From positions 3,347,501 through 3,411,500 of the forward strand of contig JAYJMM010000118.1 of assembly GCA_037349105.1 (NCBI GenBank): 64,000 bases of DNA, written 5' to 3'. The stretch is from Limnomonas spitsbergensis. Taxonomy: Eukaryota > Chlorophyta > Chlorophyceae > Chlamydomonadales. Positions 11,001 through 22,271 of the stretch are shown here, piece by piece. The translations under genes and the position numbers were made by a program. The notes under the pieces were generated by a model. The model was not told where the DNA came from. It ran no database searches and worked only from the letters and a program-made list of their open reading frames with translations. How positions within the stretch are numbered: position 1 is the first letter of the stretch; the number at the start of each line of letters is the position of its first letter.

Positions 11001-12335
11001 TACGCCCCCTTCAGTGCTGCAGCTGACGGTGGCCAAGGCATCGCGATTGTAATCACAGGCGCAGACTGGACAGCGCCTGCACAGAAGCGAGGCTGGGATT
11101 TGAATTTGAGTTTGATTCAGAGCTGATGTTGGCCAGGGCGTTGCGGCTATTTTGATCGGCGCCTTGGGGTAAGCGCTGAGCTTACCAAGAAATACTATTT
11201 TGATTTGAATCGTATCCAGGGCAAAGATACACGTCCATCATCACGGTCCTTGTTCTAGCCTTGCGCTCTCAATACTGCATGGATGCTTGTGGTTGAAATG
11301 AAGGCAGGACACCCTGCCTAGACCCCCTTCACAATCCTATGCATTTCAATTCAGGCCGCATTCAGTGCTGTTGTTGCAGCATCAACGTATGCACACACGA
11401 GCCTTTTAGGGTTGAGAGATAAATCAGTGTGTGTCACGTACGCAGCTCATTCTCATGGAATCAGGATCTTAGGCACAGCATCCCAAGTATACCTGGCTGC
11501 CAAAGAGTTGTGGCCAGACTTGCGCCATGTCCTCAGGCAGTCCTTGTGGACCCATCCGTGACTGCCTTTACAGGCACATGGCTGGATCAGGGCTTGGGGG
11601 TCCACATCGTTATCAGAGCCATCCTGCAAAGCCACATGGGACGTGTTGATGAGATATGAAGATGTCTGCCCCTTGCAGGCACATGGCTGGATTGGGGGAA
11701 GCGAGCCAGCGTCATCATCAGAGCCGCTCTGCAAGGCAATGGAAATCACAGCGGAGAGGTGGCAAAGAAAGATGACGGTGGCTGCCCTGTGCATGCATGT
11801 GGCTGGGTGAGGGCAGATGGATTTACGTTTTGAAGGTGTCCTAAACTAGCAGGGACGACGCGCCCACCCAATAGCTTCTTCTGGTGGGTTGCTTGCTTTT
11901 TGATGCACACATTTTTGAAGAATCCGCAGCGGCAGTTAAAAAGGAGAAATCTCTTACCCCTGACTTTCCAGCCTCTTCCCTTGGCAGCTCCTCCTCAAGG
12001 CAGATGCGGCAGATGCGCACTGCGGCCGAGCTGCTCGCGGCATTGGTGCCACCGAGGTCCACATCTACGAGATCGGGGGAGGCAGCGTGCTGCATGGCGG
12101 GCAAAGCAGAGACTGCTGTTGGGAATTTCATGGCTGGGGCTGTTGGAGGTGTTTGCGTGGCTGGGGTTGTTACACTCCAGTGCATAGCTGGGGTCGCTGC
12201 AGTCATTTGCATGGCGGCAATGCATGCATCCCTGCTGTGTTCAGGTAATAGCTTGCACTGATTCAAAACCTCAGATGTGCTTTCAAAAGACTTGCAGCTC
12301 CATTTTGTTGCGCTTCTTAAAAGGAGAAAGAGCAC
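8048..12335 (-). CDS. RING-CH (MARCH-type) membrane E3 ubiquitin ligase
   Basis: Predicted membrane-anchored E3 ligase. Minus-strand exons with matching phases: 11958-12335 (5' limit uncertain), 11493-11623, one starting at 11076, a small exon ending at 10720, 10326-10455, 9426-9577, 9059-9151, 8778-8889, 8340-8415 and 8048-8101. The zinc ligands run across three exons: CRIC (residues 109/112), then C142-x-C144, H152, C155, and CPVC (172/175). This is the C4HC3 spacing of RING-CH, with the usual CLRTW after the histidine-cysteine pair. Hydrophobic stretches follow in 9426-9577 (LLVVIIVICTPITIIY) and 8778-8889. The leader is Ala/Thr/Pro-rich. An in-frame TGA at 8775-8777 overlaps a GTGAGA donor, so the protein either ends there or continues through LVRQQRDAWESEHAEVLL to the stop at 8048. 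The end of the exon starting at 11076 and the start of the exon ending at 10720 are unresolved. Confidence 0.75.
9331..9450 (-). repeat. Tandem copy of a 5' splice-site region
   Basis: The last 20 or so bases of exon 9426-9577, its donor, and flanking intron bases (9411-9450) recur 80 bp further into the intron at 9331-9370. They share CATGCC, GCTCACCTTT and GATG blocks in the same order. The copy keeps a GTGAG donor-like core on the minus strand. Confidence 0.75.
9571..9911 (-). repeat. Three copies of a 3' splice-site region
   Basis: On the minus strand a CCTCTTCAGATGTGG-like sequence (acceptor plus first exon bases) occurs at about 9571-9590, 9711-9730 and, as CTCTTCATATGTGGCA, at 9891-9911. 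The copy next to exon 9426-9577 is the one whose phase fits. The others lie upstream in the same intron and may act as alternative or dead acceptors. Purine-rich tracts fill the spaces. Confidence 0.65.
11576..11815 (-). repeat. Triplicated start of the second RING-CH exon
   Basis: The acceptor plus about 60 bases of exon 11493-11623, including the zinc-ligand block coding for IQPCACKG, recur upstream in the intron. Copy A (about 11570-11630) is the one used in the gene model. Copy B (about 11668-11740) keeps a TTGCAG acceptor and codes for SDDDAGSLPPIQPCACKG. Copy C (11780-11810) is a short decayed version. B stops resembling an exon before the H-x2-C half of the finger, so it could not supply a complete domain. 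Confidence 0.75.
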
Positions 12336-13176
12336 AAATTTCTGCCAATTTCTGGTGAGGTCAGCTGTGGCCTTTTCAGGTCCTCACCGACAACCCATGA
12401 GACGGGAATAGAAAAGGTGGAAATGGAATTAAAAACAGAGGAAATCCCCCAGAGAGAGTTCCCTGTCAATAATGACAGATAAAAAGCTTGGCGTTCGTGG
12501 ATGTACGGCAGTCTTCTGTAGTGCAGGATGTGACTGACAGGGATCCGGACAGCAGGGTGAAGCCAGAAATGCCGGAAGCTTGACTCCGTTCGACCCTCAA
12601 TCACCAGAGGAATTTGAAAGAATCATACCCGTGCTTAGCGAGGAGGTTAAGTCTCGCCACGGCGATATGACTGGACACCCTGACAAGCTAGTAGAGGCCA
12701 ATACTTAGCCCCGACTCCCCGAGTGCATCATTTGGTGTGCGAACTCCTTGGTAAATGAAAATCACCATGTTTGCCTTGTGTCAAGTTTCCTGACTGTGGA
12801 CTTCCCGAGCGCTGAATTCCGAGTATGAACCGGCGTGGTACCGCAGCCCGCGGGCAACCCAAGTCCACATGTTATGTGACGGTCCTTCGCCTGATTGCCA
12901 CGGTGTAGCTGAAGACATCGCGTCCTACTTATCCAGTCAAAGTGCATACGTCCAGTCGGTAAGCGTTGATCCCCTCTGCTCCCGGATGACGATCGGGATG
13001 ACGATCCCCTCCCGACCACCCGCTCACGACCACCGCTCCCGACCCCACCCGCACCCGCACCAGTGCACCACCCACCTTTTCTTTCGTAATTCAAGATGTG
13101 AAACACGTCCACACTAAGTTCCGAAACCAGAACAAACGTGTTCGCGCTTGACGTAAATTTCATACATTTCCTCGGC
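12336..13176. promoter_or_regulatory. Shared divergent 5' region
   Basis: This gap separates the first recognised exon of the minus-strand RING-CH gene from the ATG of the plus-strand methyltransferase-like gene. It should hold both promoters and 5' UTRs, and possibly an unrecognised first exon of the RING-CH gene. No clear TATA element was identified. Open frames here have no supporting motifs. Confidence 0.4.
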
Positions 13177-16100
13177 ATGTTGCCTAGATTAAGCGTGCAT
13201 GCGATCCAGTTCCACGGCCTGCGACGGTTATCTCTCTATCAGCCAACCTCGCTCCCTGCATTGGCCCGATTGCTCCAGTCCCAAGCCTCGCCTTCATCCG
13301 AGAAACCCAAGCCTACTGCTGCATCGTTGGCTGGCGTGTTCGCCGGTTTCGCTGCCATCGGCATCTTGATCCATGACTATCGCACCGGCTTCATGTTCTG
13401 GGACAGTCCAGGCAGAGGCGCCATGGAGCCGAACGTAGCTGCTTCTGATCTTTCAGCATTGCCACCAGAGGCGCCTCCTGCCCCCATACGCAAGACAGTG
13501 CGCATGGCTGCATCGCCCTCAGCAGGGGAGCATCACCCCAGCCATGCAGCCGAGCAGCATGCACCTACCCATTCGCCAAGCTCTGCCACGGCCAGCCGGG
13601 CATCCAGCCACACACCGACCCAGGTATACCACATTCAGTCCCAATCGAACGCACTTGACTGGGTGCGACAGAAGGAGAGAAGGTGTACCGCACCGTCCTT
13701 TGTACTACCAGTTCGTACTCCCTATGGCGGCAGGGTGTGTTCAATTGCACTGCCAGCTTCTCACACTTCATCTGCGTACGTTGCAGGCAAGCAGCATGAT
13801 GGGAATGATGGCTGCCTCTGTTGCTGAGGCATCTGGTGATGCCATGCAGCAGGACAGTGCATCTTCTGCAACTGAGGAGGAGGGTGATGATGCATCCTCT
13901 GCACAGCAGGACGGTGCATCTGTTCAAGGACCTTGGATTATGGATGAAGAGATGGAGCTGGTCGTACACCGCAGGTAATTTTAATGGGGGTCAGAACATC
14001 CAGGTGGAGGGGGGGAGAGGAGAAACAAGGGGAGGGGAGGGAGAGGAGGGCCAATGCAGACTTGGGAGGAGGAAAGTGGAGAGTCTGTTGATGTTAGAAG
14101 GAAAGGCAATAAGCCACAACACATAACAAAGCAGGGCATCTTGAAAGGCAATTTTTAATCGAAGAGAATACTGCAACAACCTTGATTTGGACCAGCTCTA
14201 ATACTGCTCCAGTATGAACTAGGATTCATGTCGTCATGTACTGACAGGATGACGCGGCCGCAGCCCATGCTGCACTACCCCCTTAATCACCCTGCTTCCT
14301 TTTGACTGTTTGATGGCAGCGTCGACATTACTTATATCCAGCACAGTGCTCTACACCCTACACCCACAACTTCAGCTCTTTAGCCCTGAACCCTTTGTCC
14401 TATCTCAGGGCGGTGAGTAAGAACCGTTTGGTGGCCTACATCGACAGCATGCACCAGCGCATGGCGGCCCTGGCGGGTGAGGCGCAGATGATGGGTCGGC
14501 GTGGTCAGGAGTGGTTCAACGAGGAGCTGGCCAAGCTAGAGCCGGTCAGTGTAGGAGACTGCTAGGCCTGGAGGGTAGGGGTGCCCTGCAGCCAAATAGT
14601 CTTGGTGGGTACGGCATCTCAGCTCCCACCCAAGGCTCTTTTTCTTTTGAACCAGACAGCAGCCTGTACCAGCAGTCCAATAGAAAGAATAAAAGGAACC
14701 TGTGTCAGGCCAAAAGGATGAAGGAAGCAAGCAGTGCAGGCTCAATATAGGGAGGGGGGGACTACTGAGGGAAGAAATAAATATATCTTATTTTCCATAA
14801 GGGTGTGAAAGGAGTGTAGGCACCAGGTCCCTGTGATCCTGTGTAGTGTGCAGGAGACTGCTGTGTTTTTGTTTCTGGTGAGTCTGTGTGCCGGGGAGTC
14901 CAGCTCACGTGGGGCTGGAACTGGGTCACCTCAAGCAGCCTGTACGGCTGTACTGCTGCCTCTTCGAACCTCAGCCCCCTCCTTTCACCTTGTGTATGGA
15001 GCAGTACACACTGGGGGGCTCCCTGCATAGAAGCCTTTGATCCATGGTTTCAAGGGGGAGGGTCTGACTTTAGTTGAATGTACTGAAGTAAATAAGATGT
15101 AACAATATGGCAGCTTTTATCCCGATAATGTAAATTGACTCGAGGAAATTTGTGTTGATCAATTTGAGTGGAAAATACTGACAGTTAATACCGTACATGT
15201 ATCCCACGCATGTATCCGGTAGAAATGAAAGTAAATAAATGTAATTTACTTTAGTGACTTAGTGTTTATAAATATAAATGAAGAGCATGAAGAAAAAAAT
15301 TGAGCAAGCCACGGGTGAAGGAACTCCCTTTGAGGAAAACTGGTAAAAAAAAATGCGCAGATATATGTTGACCTGTTCTGTTGTATTGTTGCGCAGATGG
15401 TAGACCTGCAGGCCCAGATTATCATTTTCGGGGTGGACACGCCAAACGCTCGGAAGAGGTCAGTGGAGATTGGACCAGGTCACACCACTGTAGACCCTGT
15501 CTCATGTATGTTGTCTCGCCATGGACAGGGATGAAGCGTACGTATCTGTATTTCATGAATCCATATGTTCCTTAATAATACATTGTGAACCCTAACCCTT
15601 GACCCCCTGACCCAGCCACTTGCAGTGTGGATTGCTTAACCCTATTTTTTACCCCCCACTCAAGTACTACAGCAGCACATCCCTCCTAGATACCCCTCCC
15701 GGCTATCCAGTGCGGTACGGCCTGCTTGTACCCTGACCTATACCCCCCTCCAGGTACCTAGAGTAGGAAGTCCTCTCAAACCCTTAATCATGAACCCTTA
15801 CCTACGCCCACCTAGGTACATAAAATAGCAAGCCCTCCTGAACCGAAGACCCAAAGATTCATCCCCCAACGGCCCAGCTACCTGCCTAAAGCAGGACCGC
15901 CCTCCTAAACTCTGCCCCCCCCACCTTCCCTCAGCTACCTAGAGCAGTATGGCTGTTCGAGGTGGACCCTGGAGGCCCTACAGACCATCAAATCATTCGG
16001 ACGTATTGTGGAGATTGGCGCGGGGCATGGCCACTGGCAGCGTGCACTGACCGAGATCGGGGCGGATGTGGTGGCCTATGACGATAGGTGAGAAGGGGAT

Positions 16101-18357
16101 CAAAGGGTGTGATTTGATTGTTTTAACGCTGCTCTCAACAACACAATCAACCCAAACTCTAGATTCTATGACTGTAAACTGGCGTTGATAATTGATGTGA
16201 AGTACTTTCCTTCCCCCTAAAGAACGTTGTCTATAAGAGAATCACGTACGTCTGCAGCTTTGCCCTCGCTTGACTTGTTGAACGAGCCATTAACTGTGAA
16301 GGAACGGCCCTTTCCTGTGATGCTTTTTCTGTATGGCAAAAGTGGAATTTAAACAAATCCGCTGAACCCTGAAAGCAATGCCCCCTGCCGCCCTCCCTGT
16401 CCCTGTCCCGGGCTCTATTGGATCTCCCCTGCAGGAGTGCTATGCCTGTCCCGGGGATGCCTGATATCGGCAAGGTGGAGGATGGGGACGCATCAGCCCT
16501 ACGCAAGTGGGTGGGATGGATAACAAATGAACAGATAGGCTCATGGGACTGGAACAGCACGCATAGTTGGCTGGCTTTTCCATTTTCTCCTGGCCACACT
16601 ACCTGGCCTCCGGAAAAGGCTTTAAGATGGGCAGCAGGTCACACTATCGCAACAACACATGTGGCTGCGCTGCTTGCCCATACCTCTGCATGTCAGCGCA
16701 ACAAAAGGCGTACCTTTCTTCCTGCCCTGATCCTAGGCCCAGTCCTGAGTCAGGATGGGGCGCCTCCGTAGTGTTGCACTCTTACACTAAACTGCTGAGG
16801 TGGCAGCCTCACCCCCTTTTGATCTGTGTGGTGTACGCAGGCACCGCAATCGCACCCTGCTGCTCGCATACCCCGGCCCCAATGACATGGTCAATAAGTG
16901 CCTCAAGGAGTATAAGGGCAGGTGAGAGGCGAGAGGCAACGGATTGCAATCAATAGTCCATCACGCAGGGGTATGAGGTGCAAGGAAACAGGCAGGCTTA
17001 TGTATGGGCGCTGCTGCTTTGCAGCAAATGTTCCATACTACCATGATGGGACAGTGTCCCCTGCCTAGGTTGGCAGGTCCAGCTACTCAAGTTTGAATAT
17101 GTAGGGGGCTAAATGGGACTGATGGAGGGCCAGCCCTGCCGTCTGAGGATCAGTGCTGTCCTCAACGGCTGTACACATTCGTAGCCTGCATGTGATTGAG
17201 ATGTTAAAGCTTCTAAGCGTCCACCCCTGCAGCCTTCTTCTAAAGGGTCAGGCATATCATACCGGAAGAACACAGCCAACAGAAGCAAGCCAAACCTCGA
17301 TCTCGCACCAACTTTCTGGATCTATGCCCCTTGGCTGCCACTCCTCAGGACACACTTGTGTGGCTAGGGTGTACCGTGCAACCTCTCCCCTACCCCCTGC
17401 ACCCCTCAGGACGCTGTTGTATGTGGGTGAGCCGCAAGGAGGGGTCAACGGTAACACAGACTTCTTCAACGAGCTGCAGAAGGTGCGTACCGTACTCCAG
17501 GGTTATGGTGCACTGACCTCTAGGAACGAACACTCAGGAATCGGTGTGATGTTGTTGCCTAGGGGTTGACGGGTGGAAGCAGGTGCACGCTCCAGAGGAA
17601 GTAGAAAGTTACTGTGTCCAGTGGTCAGTGGTTACCTGAACTCAAGGAATACCCACAGGGGTCACGTTGTTTGTTTAGGGGCATGAAGTGACTTGATCGT
17701 GAGGAAAACCCACGCATGTGATGTTGTTCTCACGCCATCAACACATGCCATCACCAAACGACCCTGATCAAAAGAGCCAGTACAAGCATATTGGCAGATA
17801 GGGGGGGGGCTGCCAGCCCCTGCTCACTGCACACTTGGGGTGCTAGCGGCTGAGGATTGCCCAAGCCTATTCCAACATTGTGTGCTCCATTGGGTACCAA
17901 AAAGGCCCAAGTCTAGGGCTTGCACACGCAGACCACGCACAAACTCAGTTGAGAAAGGTAAATTTAAAAAAGGCTGGGTAAACCATGGAAATGGCCGGTG
18001 CTAGCATTGTGGAAAAGCTGATGCTGCTGACAGAGGTCATGGGTGCCTGAGAGCGTTGAAGGTCACATATATGAACAACCTGGCATCAGGTCTGCATGAA
18101 ACAGCCATGCACACACCACGTCCAATGGTACATTTTTTGCCAACTGGAAATGGATTCCTCGTTGCATCCGAATTGCAAAGCCATGCCCATACCTGTGCCC
18201 ATACCTGTGCCCATGCCTGTGCCCATACCGTCGCCTGCTTGCTCAGGAGTGGTTGTGCGAGAAGGTTGTGCCGCTGGACCCCTTCCCTGATGGTTACGAG
18301 AGCTTATACATCCTCAAGCGCAAGTCGGCCAGCAGGTGGCTGCCGCGACTGTGGTAA
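13177..18357 (+). CDS. SAM-dependent methyltransferase-like protein with N-terminal membrane/targeting segment
   Basis: Exons 13177-13623, 13787-13974, 14409-14544, 15397-15458, 15935-16087, 16435-16506, 16841-16921, 17410-17482 and 18247-18357 (TAA). All phases close, giving 440 residues. The N-terminus is basic (LRRLSLYQP) and then has a hydrophobic Ala/Gly-rich helix (ASLAGVFAGFAAIGILI, about 50-65), which suits mitochondrial or plastid targeting or membrane anchoring. Residues about 90-220 are low-complexity and acidic. The catalytic-like part has a class I SAM motif, IVEIGAGHGHWQRAL (from about 302), followed by the acidic end of strand 2 in VVAYDDR. Later blocks are LLLAYPGPNDMV and YVGEPQGGVNG. 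The substrate is unknown. The first TGTAA after the stop (18435) lies inside a dispersed repeat. Confidence 0.8.
18182..18229 (+). repeat. Short 12-bp minisatellite
   Basis: About four copies of a CCCATACCTGTG-like unit lie just before the last exon of the methyltransferase-like gene. The pyrimidine-rich repeats overlap the region expected to hold that intron's branch point and polypyrimidine tract. Confidence 0.75.
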
Positions 18358-20232
18358 AGATAAGAAATAAATAAGCATGTGTTGTGGCGATGAGGCGCCC
18401 ACACAGCCGAACCTTTTTGAGCAGGGCCCAGAGGTGTAACGTCACTGACATGTGCTGTGGCGATGAGGCAGGGGTCAGAACCTTTGGTGCATGATGCAGG
18501 AGCTGGCTACTGAACAGGGTGACAGAAATATGTTGCGTTTTTTTGGTAGCACACGTGTATTTGTGTACGGTTTGTTTTTGTTTTAGTAAATTAAATGGGC
18601 AATTGTGGTAAGAACCCATCAGTGCTTAAGTCCCGTCCTGCCGTCATGTTCCAGCCCTCTCAAAAGGTGATGTCACACTCCTCCGCCTTGCGTTTCTGCT
18701 TTGAAAACAGTCACATCGTTAAGCATGCGAAGAGAAGAAGGCTGTAATAGTATGATTATCTGGTTCTCTGAGGAGTGTTGTAGACGCTTTGCTTGGACCA
18801 GGAGGACATGTCACATGTGGGTATGCAACTTGCAATTTGGTTGAGCTGTTTCTAGAAACAATTATGTGCAGCACATGGATGTGTGGCATAGAAGCAGGGA
18901 TCCACTTTCGAAGAACGGCCCTGTCCATTCAGCCATGTTATTAACATCAGTGAAGTACCAGAGTTACACAAGAGTCACCAGTACTTCGAGCTGTACACAA
19001 ACGAGCCCGCGGGCAAGGGCTTGGGGTTAAGGACACCTCGACTCCCACACAGAGGGCGACCCGAAGCCACGACTGCATAGAACAGCCGAGCCGTTATGAT
19101 TCCTGGCAAAATCGTCGTGAAGAAGAACGATGAGGCAAGGAAGGTCGGCGGACCGCATACAGCTGATATGGTGCGAGGGCGGGCAGATGCCATCGAAGAT
19201 TTCCATATTTTGATTTAAGGGACGGGGGTATGCGATGAGGGAGGCAAATCCCACAGAGCTTTCAGACGAATGCAAAATGACTGCTTTGAAATGGCCTAAT
19301 GGGCGGCCCATGCGCTGCAATGTGTTGTGCGAGAGACTATCGAAGGTAGACATTGAGAGGGGTGGATACTCTAGGCAAGCTCATATCAGGCTGACCAGCT
19401 TAGAAAGTGATCGTAGCGTATCTCGAATTGAAATGCTATATGAGCTGTGGAATGCGTGATTAGGACGGGGCCTCGATACTCTCGAAGGAGTGTCGATCAA
19501 TAGTCCGAAGAATATACTAGGATCTTCGTTATCTGTCTTAATCGATGGCAATTTTCACGCGTGCATATGTATAGGACAGCGCTGCTGCGTATGTGATGTG
19601 CTGGCACGAGCAAAAGCTGAATCCCGGCGGATAGCTTCGGTATCGCATGCAAAAAAAACAAAGTTCACTGCCGACTGCTCAGCTCTTTGTGTCGCGAGTA
19701 GCAAGAAGATCCACAGCCCAGTGCATAACCGGCCCAAGGCTTCCGAACGCAGCCTGCTGCAGTCCGCAGAGGGGCCAAGAGGGCGCATGGGACTTATGCC
19801 CACGATCACGCCTGCTCCACTTACCAGGCAGCTGCATTGATTTTCTCCGCGTATGCGCATCCCAGCAGTAACCTTCCTAGAAAGGGCCAGCCTGTTGCTT
19901 TATAGTGTGACCTAGGCATCCTCCATGAAGCCATTTTCCTCAGGGCCAGGCAGCGCGAGCCAGAACAGCTGTCATGACCACTCACTCCTGCAGTCGTAGT
20001 TAACAGCAGGTATAATTCAATGCATCAGCAGCTGAAGCATGCCAAGGTTTTCTCACAGTGGAGGGGAAGTGAGAGGAAAACCTTCACACTTCCCCTCACA
20101 TGTGAGGAAAGCCAGCATCAATTATTAGGACTACAAGTCCCTCCTTCAAAGGAACACCCGGATTCAAATGGGTATCAAGAAAATTAAGCTAACAAACCCG
20201 CAACCAAAGGCCTGACCAGCCCAGTCTCTGCC
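18358..20232. other. Intergenic region
   Basis: Contains the 3' UTR of the methyltransferase-like gene, dispersed-repeat copy 2 and the presumed 5' region of the gene starting at 20233. Short open frames near 18975-19193 (-) and 19235-19459 (+) show no recognisable motif or splice context, so I do not call them. A GTGAGGAAA-type palindromic cluster occurs near 20050-20110. Confidence 0.4.
18376..18469 (+). repeat. Dispersed short repeat, copy 2, with flanking direct repeats
   Basis: A 52-bp core (18397-18448) with GAGCAGGGCCCAGAGGTGTA is bracketed by 21-bp direct repeats, CATGTGTTGTGGCGATGAGGC at 18376-18396 and at 18449-18469, differing at one base. This looks like an insertion with a long target-site duplication, or a local tandem duplication that trapped the core. 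TGTAA at 18435-18439 follows the methyltransferase stop by 78 bp. Confidence 0.75.
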
Positions 20233-22271
20233 ATGCCTGACGCTTCTATTTCTGCCGCTGTCCTGCTGCCGCAGAATGCCTGGGGCGGCCGGACAGCCAT
20301 GAATGGCGGAGGCCGCGGCCACATTTCCCCTTATCTCTCCGAGCCTGCTCCCCCTCAACGGATCGCCACCGGCACACTGGCCGTCCCCGCTCCAGCAGTA
20401 ACTTGCCCAACGTCCACTGCTGAGACGGACATGCCATCCTGGCGTTCGCGCACGGGCGGCGGCGGCTCAGCTCTCCGCGGGAGCGTACAGCCCAACTACA
20501 CCACGGCACTCACGCTTGGGGTACGCGGCGATCCTGCTGCCCCGCTCTCAGAGTCGTTGCACCATGGCCCCGATGCCACTGGCCACCCACTGAACAAGTG
20601 GTCCACCGCCCGCAACGACCTGGACAGCTGGGAGGCACGGATGCAGGGCGGAGGCTACCAGAGGGGCAGTGATGCACCTTGGTCCACGTCCAGGTGAGGG
20701 TGGTGTGCACAGAGGCTTTTGTGAGTTCCAGTGGGGATCACTGCCTGGGGTCTCCCATGTAGCTGCTGGAAGGAAGCTAAACCAAACCTGCCCATCCCCA
20801 CATGCTCATCTCCCATCTTCATGACTCCAACAGCATATTATAGTCTTGATCCCTCCTGACCATGCCTCCATCCATCTGCAGGGCTCAAACCGCGCCCGAG
20901 GCTCTACGCATGGGGAGCTGCTATGGTTTTGGACGCCAAGGTGCCGCAGGAGGGCCGTATGTGAAGCCTCAAACAGGTAAGGCTGTTGCTGCTGAAACAT
21001 CTGGGGGGAGATGTGGAAATGAAATCTGATGTCATGCTGAGTCTCGGGGCTGAGGGTAGTGATCAGGATCCTTGATCCTAAACCGTTGCCCCTGTATCCT
21101 GCCATTGATATCTCCCCCTGTTCTCATTTATCACGCAGCCATGAACGCCTCCTCAACCGCCAATGTGGACATGGCCTCATGGACGGGTCGCGTCTCCACC
21201 CAGCAAGGCCTCAGGGGCACCCTGCACCCGAATGGCATGCAGGCCTTCCGAGCTCCCACACTGGTCCCTAAACCTCTGACTGAAGCTGGCGGCTGCCGCG
21301 GCGGTGGTGACGGATACACAGACACCTCGTCGGCTGCCAACGACCTCTCGTCGTGGAGTCAGAGGCTGGGTGCAGGTGCGGCCTGATGCAGGCACAGGAC
21401 AGACCTAGCTAGCATGCAGGAAGATGAGAAGAAAGAACAAGAATGTACATGCCACCATTACGAAATCATGTAGGATATAAAGACGAAAAATGAGGGAACG
21501 AGGTAGCAAATGGCAATACACCAATTCCGGCCAGATTCCAAATACTTGAGTCCATTGGATGCCAAGAGGGGGCATGGCACTAACGTGAAATAGAGATAAC
21601 GAACGGCAACACGCCAGCTCTGGGATCTCTAGTAAGTTGCCCCCGGGTAAAGATAGGACCGTCGTCCTGGCTGCTCCAAGTATCTATGATGCAAGCAGTA
21701 CATGGCTACGGCGCTACAGTACTAGGACTTGAACCTTGCAGTTTGCATTGGCCCAACACTTCAGGCACTAACAGACCATTGGTTGCCGTGGAACGAGACC
21801 GAGCACGATGACTGAAGCACTCCCCCTGACCCTTGCAGCAGGTACTGCCGGTCGCTTCGGAACCGCCGTCATGATGACAAGAGGGCAGGCAGACCCTTGG
21901 GCCCAGACATTGACGGAGAGCAGCGCGAGGGCCGGTACAGCGGGGGCAATGGGCGGCACATACCGGAAAGCCGGCGGCGTGGATGTGACATCCAGCTCCA
22001 CAGCCACTGTAGATAAGGTACATAACCTGCTCCTGCCATCCTCTCATGGTTACCACTGTACCGGTATTGGTATTTTGTGTGTCAGCAAGATCCCCCGGCC
22101 TTGAGCCCGGTCATGATTCTGCATCCCACCCGCCTCTCGCAGGACTCCTGGGAGAGCCGTGTGGACCGCGCTTACCCTGACCAGCTGGCCTTCAAGTCAG
22201 TCCGTGGGCAGGCCCTCATCGACACATACATCACACATGGTCACGGATTCAGCCGCCGCCAGCTAAAATGA
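20233..22271 (+). CDS. Unrecognised protein with a repeated S-W-x2-R motif
   Basis: Exons 20233-20693, 20882-20976, 21139-21375, 21839-22017 and 22143-22271 (TGA). Phases are all consistent, giving 366 residues. I do not recognise the family. A motif recurs about every 60-80 residues: MPSWRSRTGGG, DLDSWEARMQGG, DMASWTGRVST, DLSSWSQRLGAG and KDSWESRVDRAY, plus a weaker DPWAQTL. The consensus is D/N-x-x-S-W-x-x-R. The intervening sequence is rich in Gly, Ala, Ser and Thr and probably unstructured. There is no signal peptide or membrane segment. Short tryptophan repeats in a disordered chain would suit repeated docking on a partner or filament, for example a ciliary microtubule protein, but that is a guess. 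GC content and exon size resemble the neighbours. Confidence 0.8.

Noticed and set aside
18975..19193. 72-codon minus-strand open frame with a hydrophobic stretch
   Set aside because: It has no splice context, conserved motif or supporting neighbour, and the opposite strand is equally open.
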